Origin: Clostridiales bacterium
GTDB taxonomy: Bacteria; Bacillota; Clostridia; Christensenellales; Pumilibacteraceae
NCBI GenBank assembly: GCA_022508485.1
Contig: JAFLVD010000016.1
Location: forward strand, 1-44,849
DNA length: 44,849 bases
Reading direction: 5' to 3'
Of the stretch, positions 29,869-37,532 are shown one piece after another. The position numbers and the translations under genes were made by a program. The notes under the pieces were generated by a model. The model had not been told where the DNA came from. It ran no database searches and saw only the letters and a list, made by a program, of their open reading frames with translations. How positions within the stretch are numbered: position 1 is the stretch's first letter; each line of letters begins with the position of its first letter.

Positions 29869-29889
29869 TACGCCAAGCCTCCGGCTTGC
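29869..29889 (-). repeat. Repeat family B core (inverted copy)
   Basis: Read on the minus strand this is CAAGCC-GGA-GGCTTG followed by GCGTAT, matching the family B core at 35855-35876. The loop differs but the stem is kept. Confidence 0.5.
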
Positions 29890-29897
29890 GAAGCTTA

Positions 29898-31199
29898 TTA
29901 TTTCTCGTTTAAGCAGGCAATGCCGGGAAGAACCTTTCCCTCAAAAAGCTCGAGCGAAGCGCCGCCGCCCGTCGATATATGCGTAATCTTATCCGCAAAG
30001 CCGAGCTGGGTGCAAGCCGCGGCGGAATCGCCGCCGCCTACGATAGTGGTTGCGCCTTTGGCGTCCGCAAGCGCCTGCGCGACGGCAATGGTGCCTGCCG
30101 CGAGCGTGGGATTTTCGAAAACGCCCATAGGTCCGTTCCAGATAACGGTTTTGGCGCTCTTAACCTTGTCGGCAAACAGCTTGCGAGTCTTTTCGCCGAT
30201 ATCGAGACCCATCATATCCGCCGGAATCTTCGAGGAAGGAACGACCTTCGTTTCGATTTTTGCGTCGATAGGATTGGGGAATTCCTTGGTGATAACGGTG
30301 TCGATGGGAAGAAGCAGTTCCTTTCCCGCCGCTTTTGCCTTTGCGATCATGTCCTTGCAGTAATCGATTTTTTCGTCGTCGACAAGCGAGGTACCGACAG
30401 AGCCGCCCTGGGCTTTGAGGAAGGTGTACGCCATGCCGCCGCCGATAATGAGCGTATCGCACTTTTCGAGAAGGTTGCTTATTACGTTGAGCTTATCCGC
30501 GACCTTCGCGCCGCCCAATATAGCTACAAACGGGCGCACGGGGTGTTCGAGCGAGTCAGCCATAACGGTAAGCTCTTTCTCGATAAGGAAGCCGCAGACC
30601 GCGGTTTTTACAAGCCCGTACTCGACGATTGCCGCGGTGGAAGCGTGAGAGCGGTGCGCCGTTCCGAACGCGTCGTTAACATACACGTCGCAGTAGGAAG
30701 CCAGCTTTTTGCAGAACTCGAGGTCCCTTCCCTCTTCTTCCCAGTGGAAGCGGAGGTTTTCGAGAAGAACGGCTTCGCCGGGTTTAAGCGCGGCGACCTT
30801 AGCGGCGGCGTCGGGGCCGACTACGTCGAGAGCAAACGTTACCTTGCCGCCGAGCAACTCGTTAAGCCGTTTTGCAACGGGTGCGAGCGTGAGCTTTTTG
30901 GGCTCGTCCTTTTTGGCCTTTTCGATTAAGGCTTCGGCGGTGGTCTCACCCGATTCTATCTTTTTCTTGTCCTTTTTATCGAGCTTAACCTCGTCCGAGA
31001 AAATGGAATGAGGCTTGCCCATGTGCGAGCACAAAACAACCTTTGCATTGTGCTCTAACAGGTATTTGATTGTAGGCAGCGCGCCCACGATTCTGTTTTC
31101 GTCGGTGATGACTCCGTCCTTCATGGGAACGTTGAAGTCGCAGCGAACGAGCACGCGTTTTCCGTTAACGTCTACGTCGCGAATGGTCTTTTTGTTCAT
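29898..31199 (-). CDS. pgk: Phosphoglycerate kinase with N-domain insertion
   Basis: Pgk transfers phosphate between 1,3-bisphosphoglycerate and ADP in glycolysis. Landmarks are '[11 protein letters not shown]', '[12 protein letters not shown]', '[14 protein letters not shown]', '[12 protein letters not shown]', 'WNGPMGVFE' and the C-terminal 'VGGGDSAAA ... [11 protein letters not shown]'. At 433 residues it is about 35 longer than usual. The excess lies in one place: after the conserved 'CSHMGKP' loop (usually 'SHLGRP') come about 40 residues rich in Lys, Glu and Asp (about 64-103) before '[13 protein letters not shown]', where most enzymes have fewer than ten. It starts 33 nt after the isomerase gene with AAAGGAG upstream. 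Confidence 0.97.
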   Translation of the reverse strand: MNKKTIRDVDVNGKRVLVRCDFNVPMKDGVITDENRIVGALPTIKYLLEHNAKVVLCSHMGKPHSIFSDEVKLDKKDKKKIESGETTAEALIEKAKKDEPKKLTLAPVAKRLNELLGGKVTFALDVVGPDAAAKVAALKPGEAVLLENLRFHWEEEGRDLEFCKKLASYCDVYVNDAFGTAHRSHASTAAIVEYGLVKTAVCGFLIEKELTVMADSLEHPVRPFVAILGGAKVADKLNVISNLLEKCDTLIIGGGMAYTFLKAQGGSVGTSLVDDEKIDYCKDMIAKAKAAGKELLLPIDTVITKEFPNPIDAKIETKVVPSSKIPADMMGLDIGEKTRKLFADKVKSAKTVIWNGPMGVFENPTLAAGTIAVAQALADAKGATTIVGGGDSAAACTQLGFADKITHISTGGGASLELFEGKVLPGIACLNEK

Positions 31200-31232
31200 G
31201 GTTATATAACTCCTTTAAGGTTAATTGCGTTT

Positions 31233-32021
31233 TTATTTGATGTGCGAGTACGCGCCGTTAAGATAGTCGAAGCCGCTCTGCACCTGCAAATAGTCGGAGT
31301 AGCAATCGCTCGGGCAAGCGATAAAAACGGGCGCGGTTATCTTTCTGCGGTCGATATCCGTAAACAGCTTTTCGAAGTTGAACTTGCCTTTGCCGGGCAG
31401 AGTCCACACGCCCTTCGACATATCCGTAACGCCGATATGGCTTATGCGCTGCGGCGGACAGACGTCGAAAAACTCGCGGATATCGTAACCAGCAAGCTCG
31501 GCGTTGTACATGTCGAAATTGGCGTTAAGCCTCGGGCAAAGCGCGAAAAGCTTTTCGAAATAATCGGGCGTCGAAGCGAACGACCAGCGCATGTTTTTAA
31601 GCGACAGCGCAATGCCGTAGGTTGCCGCCATATCGATAAGCTGGTTGTAACGCTGCGCGATCTTTTGATAATCGAAGTCCTTGACGGCGCTTAAATTCGC
31701 CTGGCCGCGGAACGTGTAGTATTTTGCACCGAGCGCGCTTGCGGCGTAGCATACCTTTTTAAAAAGAATTTCCGCATCCGAACGCACCCTTAGCGACGGC
31801 GAAAAAAGCTGCGGCTCAAACTGAATGGAAAGCGGAGAAACCGCAACGACGTTCACACTGCCGCGAAGAGCCGCGAGAGTGTCGACGTACTGTTTTTCGT
31901 ACTCCGAAAAAGTTTGAAGATAAAACTCCGTCGTGTCGATACGCATACCGCGCATCAACTCGAACATATTTTCCGGCGCTATTGTATTAAAGAATGTAGA
32001 TGTCGAAATCCCTATCTTCAT
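31233..32021 (-). CDS. Sugar phosphate isomerase/epimerase family TIM barrel
   Basis: This 262-residue protein belongs to the xylose-isomerase-like / AP-endonuclease-2 TIM barrel superfamily ('MKIGISTSTFFN', 'GAKYYTFRGQ', 'YGIALSLKNMRWSF', 'NANFDMYNAELAG', 'ISHIGVTDMSKG'). Members bind a divalent metal and act on sugars or sugar acids; the substrate here is unknown. The usual metal-binding Glu after the fifth strand reads 'SLKN' here, so activity may differ from typical members. The -10 box of its promoter ends eight nt before the ATG, so the mRNA has almost no leader. It precedes pgk in the same transcript. Confidence 0.85.
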   Translation of the reverse strand: MKIGISTSTFFNTIAPENMFELMRGMRIDTTEFYLQTFSEYEKQYVDTLAALRGSVNVVAVSPLSIQFEPQLFSPSLRVRSDAEILFKKVCYAASALGAKYYTFRGQANLSAVKDFDYQKIAQRYNQLIDMAATYGIALSLKNMRWSFASTPDYFEKLFALCPRLNANFDMYNAELAGYDIREFFDVCPPQRISHIGVTDMSKGVWTLPGKGKFNFEKLFTDIDRRKITAPVFIACPSDCYSDYLQVQSGFDYLNGAYSHIK

Positions 32022-32029
32022 ATACCTTA

Positions 32030-32058
32030 ATTATACCACATACCGTATAAGATGTCAA
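32030..32058 (-). promoter_or_regulatory. Promoter of isomerase-pgk, nearly leaderless
   Basis: TTGACA (complement of 32053-32058), 17-nt spacer, TATAAT (complement of 32030-32035): a perfect consensus. Only eight nt lie between the -10 box and ATG 32021, so the 5' leader should be one or two nt. Confidence 0.85.
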
Positions 32059-32149
32059 TCATATATCCGTCCAATCTTATCCCTATCTCTCCCACCGAAA
32101 ATCGCTCGATTAAATAAACAACTCGCGAGGACCCGTTCGCTCTTCGTTA

Positions 32150-33562
32150 TTACTTATTCACTCGGCGTGCGCCGCGCGTCGGAATTTCCGACGGGTTCGG
32201 AAGACGCATACTTTTTATACTGCGGCCGACAAGCGGAATGTATTTATGCAGCACGACAAGGAATAGCGGAATAAGGATAATATTCGCGCCTATCCACGCC
32301 GCGCTGTTGCATGCGCACACAAAGTTAAAGTTATGTAGGTTCATTGCTATTAACGCGACGGCGACGCGCATTGCGACCTCGGCGGCGGCGGCAAGAAGCG
32401 TAATCGTGCCGCGCCCCATGCCCTGCAAGGCGCCGCGGCACGAGCATAACGAAGCGAGCATCACGTAAAACCCACCGTTAAATATGAGGTATGTAAGCGC
32501 ATAAGACATCAGATTTTCGTTAACGTCGTCGGCGGAAATAAACATTCTTATAAGCGGTCGGTGAAGGGCTATGACAAGTACACCGAGCACCACCGACAGC
32601 GCAAACGCAAACAGTATAATCTGCCGCATTCCCTTTTTTATTCTGTCGAACCGCCGCGCACCGTAGTTCTGCCCGACAAAGGTCGAAACGGCGGAACCTA
32701 TACTGTTAATCGCCGAACATGCTATTGAATCGATTTTGGTAGCCGCAACGTAGCCTGCGTTCATTTCCGCATTCTTCATGGAATTGAGCGCGGTCTGACC
32801 GAAAATAATACCTATCGATATGACCGACATTTGAAGCGCCATAGGTATTCCCAGCTTCAAGTGCCCCAAATAATTCTTAAACGGCACGTTAAAATGCCTT
32901 AGCTTTATTCGAAGCACGGGATAGCGAATCCACATGTACACGAAAGTCAGAATCGCGGAAACGCCCTGCGAGAGCAGCGTGGCGGCGGCGGCGCCTTGAA
33001 CGCCCATTCCGAACACGAGAATAAACAACGAGTCAAGCGCGGCGTTTAAAAAGCTCGAGAAAATCAAAAAGTACAGCGGAACAACCGAATCGCCTATCGC
33101 GCGAAGGGTCGAAGCAAACTCGTTATAAAACGCGGAAAGAAGCATGCCCGAAAATATTGTCGTTATGTACGTTTCGGCGTACGGCATTAGCTCGGGAAGA
33201 GTGTTCATCGCTTCGAGCAGCGGCCGCGCCGCAAACACGGCTACTATTGTCAGTACGGAAATAATAAAAAGCGTAAGCATGATGCCGGTAGCAAACGAGG
33301 TGCGCATACCCTCCTCGTCCCTCGCGCCGCGCCGCTGGCTTGTCATAATGGAAAAGCCTTGACACAGTCCGCTGACAAATCCCATTATAAGAAAGGATAT
33401 TGCGCCCGTAGAGCCTACGCCGGCAAGCGCGGCGCTTCCCAGCGTTTGACCGACGATAACGGTATCGACCATTGAATACATCTGTTGGAACAGATTGCCT
33501 ATAAGAAGAGGCAGCATAAACACGAGCGCCTTTTTAAGAGGGTGCCCGACGGTCAAATCCAT
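32150..33562 (-). CDS. MATE family multidrug/organic cation exporter
   Basis: This is a cation-driven efflux pump of the cytoplasmic membrane, 470 residues from the chosen start with about 12 TM helices. The N-terminus 'MDLTVGHPLKKALVFMLPLLIGNLFQQMYSMVDTVIVG' (read here in pieces) is the DinF/NorM-like MATE signature, and the second half repeats the fold ('LGIPMALQMSVISIG'). I prefer ATG 33562, which has AAAGGA seven nt upstream and matches the usual family start. ATG 33601 lies only eight nt after the -10 box and would give a leaderless mRNA with 13 extra residues. The last residues (GARRVNK) are encoded by intergenic-repeat sequence ('CTTATTCACTCGG'). Substrate unknown. Confidence 0.94.
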   Translation of the reverse strand: MDLTVGHPLKKALVFMLPLLIGNLFQQMYSMVDTVIVGQTLGSAALAGVGSTGAISFLIMGFVSGLCQGFSIMTSQRRGARDEEGMRTSFATGIMLTLFIISVLTIVAVFAARPLLEAMNTLPELMPYAETYITTIFSGMLLSAFYNEFASTLRAIGDSVVPLYFLIFSSFLNAALDSLFILVFGMGVQGAAAATLLSQGVSAILTFVYMWIRYPVLRIKLRHFNVPFKNYLGHLKLGIPMALQMSVISIGIIFGQTALNSMKNAEMNAGYVAATKIDSIACSAINSIGSAVSTFVGQNYGARRFDRIKKGMRQIILFAFALSVVLGVLVIALHRPLIRMFISADDVNENLMSYALTYLIFNGGFYVMLASLCSCRGALQGMGRGTITLLAAAAEVAMRVAVALIAMNLHNFNFVCACNSAAWIGANIILIPLFLVVLHKYIPLVGRSIKSMRLPNPSEIPTRGARRVNK

Positions 33563-33609
33563 TGCCGATCCTTTGCGAGTTAAAAACGAGGGTAACGCCA
33601 TACACTCGT

Positions 33610-33638
33610 ATTATAGCGCAACCGCTTATTATCGACAA
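33610..33638 (-). promoter_or_regulatory. SigA promoter of the MATE gene
   Basis: TTGTCG (complement of 33633-33638), 17-nt spacer, TATAAT (complement of 33610-33615). It serves either the SD-led start at 33562 or the near-leaderless ATG at 33601. Confidence 0.8.
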
Positions 33639-33687
33639 ACGATTTTACACAGTTAAATAAAATAATTTACAGTAGCGCACAACGCAA

Positions 33688-33735
33688 ATAAAAAGCCTTC
33701 CACGTGGGCAAGCCAAAGGCTGGGCGTCTTGGTGG
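33688..33735 (+). repeat. Repeat family B, copy 2
   Basis: Nearly identical to 175-223 through ATAAAAAGCCTTCCACGTGG and the CAAGCCAAAGGCT core, then diverging in the tail. Confidence 0.7.
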
Positions 33736-33744
33736 CATGTCGAG

Positions 33745-33794
33745 ATAAAAAACCTTCCCCGTGGGGCAAGCCAAAGGCTTGGCGAATTTGTGGT
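33745..33794 (+). repeat. Repeat family B, copy 3
   Basis: Same unit as 33688-33735, with CCTTCCCCGTGGGG replacing CCTTCCACGTGG; the CAAGCCAAAGGCTTGGCG core and GAATTTGTGGT tail are kept. Confidence 0.7.
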
Positions 33795-33815
33795 GTTACG
33801 GTTAAATATCATATT

Positions 33816-33866
33816 GCCTTCCCCGTGGGGGAAGGTGCCCCCAACGGGGGCGGATGAGGGGCGACC
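33816..33866 (+). repeat. Repeat family C, full copy
   Basis: Two consecutive hairpins, CCTTCCCC-GTG-GGGGAAGG and GCCCCC-AAC-GGGGGC, followed by GGATGAGGGGCGACC. The inverted copy at 37427-37482 keeps both hairpins but with a different second stem (TGCCC/GGGCA). Confidence 0.75.
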
Positions 33867-33867
33867 T

Positions 33868-33946
33868 TAATGCCGCCGCGAAGCGGCTACTTATTCACTA
33901 TTCACTATTATCTATTCACTTGCCGCGAAGCGGCGTCGGGGCGACC
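33868..33946 (+). repeat. Repeat family A, copy 2
   Basis: A 79-bp near-identical copy of 285-362, with compensatory changes in the right-hand hairpin (CCGC-GAA-GCGG here, CCAC-GAA-GTGG there). Confidence 0.8.
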
Positions 33947-34015
33947 TTAATGCCGCGTAGCAGCTAATAACAATAAAAATAAATATCAATTTTATTTTCC
34001 TTTAAACTGCGCGCA

Positions 34016-34044
34016 AAATAAAAAGCCGACGAGTGGTCGGCTTT
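34016..34044 (-). terminator. Rho-independent terminator of the SipW-like peptidase gene
   Basis: AAAGCCGAC (34022-34030) pairs with GTCGGCTTT (34036-34044) around GAGTG, followed by TTATTTT on the minus strand, 8 nt past the stop codon. Confidence 0.88.
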
Positions 34045-34051
34045 AAAAGTA

Positions 34052-35809
34052 TTACTTCAATTTTTCGAGACGCTTGCGGTCGCGAGCGATTTTTTTCAGC
34101 CTGCGAATCGTTGCGGCACGGGATTTACTAAGCCGCTGTTCGGACAGGTACAGCTCTCTGTCCGCCGGGCTTAGCGCAGCCATAAACGCTTCCTTTTCGG
34201 CCTTGCGCTTTTCCGCGCGAGCTTTGGCTTCCGCCTTTTCCTCGGGCGTTTTTTCCTTGCGAGGCGGTTTTGCCGCGGCTTCCTTCTTCGCCTTTTCTTC
34301 GGCGTTCAGCTTGTCGACAAGCGCCTTTTCCTCGTCGGAGAGCGGCTTTACCTCGTCGAGAAGCGACTGTAATTGCTCTACCTGTCTAAGCTCTAACTGC
34401 GCCGCAAGCTCGCGGTACTGTGCGTATGCGACTTTGGCGCGGTAGCCGTCGGGGTCGAGCTGTTCGGCAGTCGGCATTCGTCCGCCGGAAAGCTCTTTTA
34501 ACTGCTCGGTCGACGCGACGCGCGCCTGACCCGACACGGGACGAGGCGAAGCGAGCACCGCCGAATCGGACGGTTTTTCGCCGCCGGACGGCGATAACAG
34601 CTGATCGGGCGTGAGCGGCGCGGCGCCTTCGGGCAGCTCGGGATAGTCTACGTTGTGCCTTATCGGCTGACCGACGAAGAACTCGGGGTATCCGGGAAGG
34701 CTCGTTGCGCCGACTTCCTCGACGTTCGGCCCGATATTGATTTTAAGTCTTACGCCCTGCTGACAGAGGATAATTCCGTCCGCGGTCTGGATAGGGGTCA
34801 GAATAATACTCTTTTCGCCGGACATGCCCGTTAAGACGAGCGACTTGCCGTCCTCGGCCTGGCGAAGCGTGGCGCCGCTTCGAAGCGCGGAAGCAAGCGA
34901 CTGCGGCGTGTCGGGCGCCGGAAGCGTGTCGAGGATGGCGGCGGTCTCCACAGTCTGCGGAAGCTCGATAGTCTCGGCGTTAATGAAGTTTTTAAGCCTT
35001 GATTCGATATTCTTCTCTTCCTCGCGAGACTGCGGCACGCTTGTTACCATGTCGAGAATGTCTATTACCGCGGTTATCTCGCGAATGTTGTCGTGGCGGA
35101 GATGAACGTTTAACAGCTCTTGCTCGCAACGTTTAAGCGCCGCCGTTTCAAGCTGTTTGCGGCTCTCGCGCGTGTCGATATAGTACGTTACGACCCACGT
35201 TACAATTACGATAAAGATTATGGTTATAAGCGTCAGAGCGCCCTCGCTCGACTGTAAAAAGCCGATAAGATACCCGAAGAACGGACTTTGCTTGCCGGTA
35301 AATACGCCTACCACCTCGTCGAAGTCGGGATGTATGCTGTCGTTACTCGGCGCGTTGTCGCCCTTCGTCGTGTACGAGGTTTTTCCGTTGTTCGGGTTTT
35401 TCTCGATCCTAACGACGCGGTGCGTTATGAGTACGATATTGCCTTTGCCGTCCTCTACCTCGTATGTTATTACGTCGCCCACATTAATGTCCGACTCGGA
35501 CTTCGGCACGTACGACACGATAAGATTGCCCGTCTTTATCTCGGGTTCCATCGAATCCGACACAATCGAAAAAAGTCTATACTCTCCGAAAGTCGGATAG
35601 TAGTGCGGCAGAAAAAGCGCAAGCACGGCATTAAGAATAAGCAGCGCCAAAATAACCACGGCAATGCCAAGCCCTATGTACTTGGCAATCCTCTTGCCGC
35701 GACCGGGCTTTACCGCCGGCGCAGATTGCACCGTTTCAGCCGCAGGCTGCGCCGTTTCGGTCGCAGGCTTTTCGTTCTCATTTTCCTTTATTTGCTCACT
35801 CTCGCCCAT
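34052..35809 (-). CDS. SipW-type signal peptidase with long cytosolic extension
   Basis: This 585-residue protein begins with a Glu/Gln/Pro-rich segment and a TM helix (about 43-67), followed by the external peptidase domain with Ser86 in 'SIVSDSMEPE', His130 in 'LITHRVVRI' (His in place of the Lys of ordinary bacterial SPase I, the ER/SipW type) and Asp151 in 'TTKGDNAPSND'. A second TM helix (about 191-211) returns the chain to the cytosol, where about 370 further residues follow: helices, a small beta-rich part (about 330-420), then a Lys/Glu/Ala-rich helical end. SipW proteins are normally about 190 residues, so the extension is striking. The promoter's -10 box ends nine nt before ATG 35809. 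The next genes upstream encode three secreted proteins with matching unusual signal peptides, its likely substrates. Confidence 0.9.
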   Translation of the reverse strand: MGESEQIKENENEKPATETAQPAAETVQSAPAVKPGRGKRIAKYIGLGIAVVILALLILNAVLALFLPHYYPTFGEYRLFSIVSDSMEPEIKTGNLIVSYVPKSESDINVGDVITYEVEDGKGNIVLITHRVVRIEKNPNNGKTSYTTKGDNAPSNDSIHPDFDEVVGVFTGKQSPFFGYLIGFLQSSEGALTLITIIFIVIVTWVVTYYIDTRESRKQLETAALKRCEQELLNVHLRHDNIREITAVIDILDMVTSVPQSREEEKNIESRLKNFINAETIELPQTVETAAILDTLPAPDTPQSLASALRSGATLRQAEDGKSLVLTGMSGEKSIILTPIQTADGIILCQQGVRLKINIGPNVEEVGATSLPGYPEFFVGQPIRHNVDYPELPEGAAPLTPDQLLSPSGGEKPSDSAVLASPRPVSGQARVASTEQLKELSGGRMPTAEQLDPDGYRAKVAYAQYRELAAQLELRQVEQLQSLLDEVKPLSDEEKALVDKLNAEEKAKKEAAAKPPRKEKTPEEKAEAKARAEKRKAEKEAFMAALSPADRELYLSEQRLSKSRAATIRRLKKIARDRKRLEKLK

Positions 35810-35818
35810 TGTATGCTT

Positions 35819-35847
35819 ATTATACCACACAATTCCCCCTCTGTCAA
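35819..35847 (-). promoter_or_regulatory. Promoter of the SipW-like gene, nearly leaderless
   Basis: TTGACA (complement of 35842-35847), 17-nt spacer, TATAAT (complement of 35819-35824), perfect consensus. Nine nt lie between the -10 box and ATG 35809, with no Shine-Dalgarno. Confidence 0.87.
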
Positions 35848-35854
35848 TACCCCT

Positions 35855-35876
35855 CAAGCCAAAGGCTTGGCGTATT
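35855..35876 (+). repeat. Repeat family B core, copy 4
   Basis: CAAGCCAAAGGCTTGGCG plus TATT, the core of family B without its flanks, placed directly upstream of the SipW-like promoter. Confidence 0.55.
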
Positions 35877-35973
35877 TCGTGTTTGAACTATGCGGTTTAT
35901 TTCGCCCATCGCCCGAATAAGCGTGCACTGCGTTTTTTCCGTTTTACATATTCGCCGTTATTTATTGCCACTC

Positions 35974-36004
35974 AAAAACCGACCGCCGGGAGGCAGTCGG
36001 TTTT
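35974..36004 (-). terminator. Rho-independent terminator of the TasA-like genes
   Basis: AAAACCGAC plus CGCC (35975-35987) pairs with GGC plus AGTCGGTTTT around GGGA, about 12 bp including one G-T pair, followed by a T run on the minus strand. It separates the fibre-protein transcript from the SipW-like gene. Confidence 0.82.
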
Positions 36005-36131
36005 GCGTTCACTTTGCGCGCAGGGAATCGCTTTTTTTCGGCGGCCAAGCCACCGTATGATCGGCAAAAACCGATTTTTATTTTATACCTTTATGTAACG
36101 GTACCACAAATTGGAACAAAATATTAAACCA

Positions 36132-36707
36132 TTAAGCGGACTTATTTGCTTTTTCAACCGAAACGGTTACTTTAAAGTCCTTATTCATCATGTCGTTATC
36201 GTTCGAGTCCAGCAAGAAGTAAATTGTTACACTTGTAGCCTGTTGCTCTTGGAAGGTGTATCCGCCAGCATCACTCACATTTTCCCAACCGGTCAGTGCG
36301 CTTGTAACAGCGGAAGTGGGTGCTGTTAACGTTGCGAATAGATTAGTGTGTTTTTCGTCGTTGCCGCCGAATGTAATGGGGGTAGATCCGTCAGCCTTTG
36401 CCTCCACTTTAAGGTTATACGCATTATAACCCTGTTCAAGCGTGATTGCAAATGTTGCCGAACCGAGCGTATAGGCGCCCGTCGTTTGAAGCGTATCGGT
36501 ACCGAACTGGTCATAGGGAAGCAAATTAGTCAAATGAATATCCGTAGCTTGACCGATACTGAGGAAGTTTGTTACTTCGCCCGTGCTGGCTGTTGTATCT
36601 TGGCTGACTGACCCGGTGCCAGTCCAACGCGCGAACGAAATGGCGCCGATACCGGCAACCGCCGCGACCGAAGCCGCAATAACAAGAGCTTTAACTGCTT
36701 TTTTCAT
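36132..36707 (-). CDS. TasA/camelysin-like secreted protein 1
   Basis: This 191-residue protein has a signal peptide MKKAVKALVIAASVAAVAG followed by 'IGAISFARWTGTGS', the 'SFA-x-W' end shared with the next two genes and resembling SipW substrates (CalY/TasA group). The mature part is a beta-rich domain of about 160 residues ('LTNLLPYDQFG', 'FAITLEQGYNAYNLKVEA', 'VTIYFLLDSNDNDMMN', 'FKVTVSVEKAN'), fitting the jelly-roll-like fibre subunit fold. It has no anchor or LPXTG motif. AAAGGAG precedes the ATG. Its paralogue is at 36803-37354 and the predicted peptidase at 34052-35809. A surface fibre or matrix subunit is the likeliest role. Confidence 0.85.
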   Translation of the reverse strand: MKKAVKALVIAASVAAVAGIGAISFARWTGTGSVSQDTTASTGEVTNFLSIGQATDIHLTNLLPYDQFGTDTLQTTGAYTLGSATFAITLEQGYNAYNLKVEAKADGSTPITFGGNDEKHTNLFATLTAPTSAVTSALTGWENVSDAGGYTFQEQQATSVTIYFLLDSNDNDMMNKDFKVTVSVEKANKSA

Positions 36708-36740
36708 TTATTTATTCTCCTTTTAGATTTTTTGTACTTT

Positions 36741-36782
36741 ATTCTAAGCCCAACGCGCCCTGCCGCGTAGGCATTAAAACCG
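36741..36782 (-). promoter_or_regulatory. Conserved leader element, copy 1
   Basis: On the minus strand: CGGTTTTAATGCC, a variable centre, then GGCTTAGAATAAA, shortly before the ribosome-binding site of TasA-like gene 1. The same outer sequence flanks a shorter loop at 37389-37415 before gene 2. The TAATGCC/GGCTTA parts can pair. It may be a shared regulatory leader or a trace of gene duplication. Confidence 0.5.
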
Positions 36783-36802
36783 AATATAGCGATATTATTA
36801 AA

Positions 36803-37354
36803 TTACGTAGGGTCGGAAAGCGTAACGGTGATATTATACGAGCCATTCATAGCTGCCGTATCGTTAGAGTCGAGCGCAAAATACAGCGTATAAGTACCGG
36901 AAGTTATATCCGAAATTGGAACACCGGAAGAAGTAACCTCTTTTGCCCCGGTAACTATATCGTTTGCAGAGGGTGCTTCACCTGAACTTTGCGCTATAAC
37001 ATATAATTTATTATATTTTCCTGCCGTAGCCGAACCGCTATTATTATAAGTAAAATCAGCCGCGACGGTAATTGTTTGCCCGGAAACAGCAGTAACGGCA
37101 GGCAAAGTTATCGATACCACGGTAACATTACCCTCGGTAATCGTGCTTGTGGGTTGGTCGTAAGGAACAAGCTTACCGGTCCAAGCGGTTGCGCTCGCCC
37201 CAGCAAATCCTACAAGCGTAACCTCACCCGTAGCACCCGAGCTGGTTACTTCTTTCGAACCTGTTCCCTGCCACTGTGCGAACGAGACGGCGCCGAGGCC
37301 GACGACTGCTGCGACCGAAGCCGCGATTACGAGTCCTTTCACTACTTTTTTCAT
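36803..37354 (-). CDS. TasA/camelysin-like secreted protein 2
   Basis: This 183-residue paralogue of the previous gene has the signal region MKKVVKGLVIAASVAAVVG and then 'LGAVSFAQWQGTGS', nearly the same as protein 1. Shared mature motifs are 'GKLVPYDQPTS' (with 'NLLPYDQFGT' in protein 1), 'TLYFALDSNDTAAMNGSYNITVTL' in two adjoining parts, and the absence of Cys. It is Thr/Ser/Gly-rich and beta-rich. AAAGGAG precedes the ATG. Two copies with diverged cores suggest a major and a minor fibre subunit. No terminator separates it from the giant protein gene upstream, so it may be co-transcribed with it. Confidence 0.85.
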   Translation of the reverse strand: MKKVVKGLVIAASVAAVVGLGAVSFAQWQGTGSKEVTSSGATGEVTLVGFAGASATAWTGKLVPYDQPTSTITEGNVTVVSITLPAVTAVSGQTITVAADFTYNNSGSATAGKYNKLYVIAQSSGEAPSANDIVTGAKEVTSSGVPISDITSGTYTLYFALDSNDTAAMNGSYNITVTLSDPT

Positions 37355-37388
37355 CTTTTTTTCTCCTTTTAAGAAATTTTTTATTTTT

Positions 37389-37415
37389 TATTTTAAGCCT
37401 TTTGGCATTAAAACC
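37389..37415 (-). promoter_or_regulatory. Conserved leader element, copy 2
   Basis: On the minus strand: CGGTTTTAATGCC-AAAA-GGCTTAAAATAAA. It forms a GCC-AAAA-GGC hairpin with TTAA flanks. It matches the element in front of the other TasA-like gene, with a shorter loop. Confidence 0.5.
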
Positions 37416-37426
37416 GTTGTTTTAGA

Positions 37427-37482
37427 GGTCGCCCCTCATCCGTCTGCCCATTCGGGCATCCACCTTCCCCCACGGAGAAGGC
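37427..37482 (-). repeat. Repeat family C, inverted copy inside the fibre-gene run
   Basis: Read on the minus strand this is CCTTCTCC-GTG-GGGGAAGG, then TGCCC-GAAT-GGGCA, then GGATGAGGGGCGACC, the two-hairpin layout of 33816-33866. It lies between the giant InlB-repeat protein gene and TasA-like gene 2 and may cause partial transcript stop or processing between them. Confidence 0.75.
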
Positions 37483-37532
37483 AATTTAAGACCCCATTAT
37501 GTTAACAGTTTAACGACTTGCTTAGGTCGAGG

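Larger units (their letters stand above)
29585..29897. other. Repeat-bearing intergenic region, pgk side
   Basis: No gene is seen. It holds the 29599-29626 hairpin, an imperfect inverted repeat at 29678-29765, and an inverted copy of the family B core at 29869-29889 directly after the pgk stop. There is no clear terminator for pgk; the AAGCC/GGCTT hairpin there lacks a T tract. Confidence 0.65.
33639..34015. other. Gene-free block of palindromic repeats
   Basis: No credible gene. In order it holds two family B copies, one family C copy, one family A copy and a partial family A start (33947-33965). The left end of the window has the same set (B, C, A in the same order), so the block behaves as a recurring cassette. 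Confidence 0.75.
35810..36131. other. Intergenic region between SipW-like and TasA-like genes
   Basis: It holds the SipW-like promoter, a family B repeat core (35855-35876) that overlaps its upstream side, and the terminator of the TasA-like genes (35974-36004). Near 36060-36076, ATCGG-CAAAAA-CCGAT is followed by TTTTATTTT on the plus strand, but no plus-strand gene leads into it. Confidence 0.65.

Noticed and set aside
35960..36050. Possible c-di-GMP riboswitch near the TasA-like genes (ACGCAAA motif)
   Set aside because: The motif lies downstream of the genes on their strand, the remaining conserved bases of GEMM-I are missing, and the hairpin is explained as a terminator.
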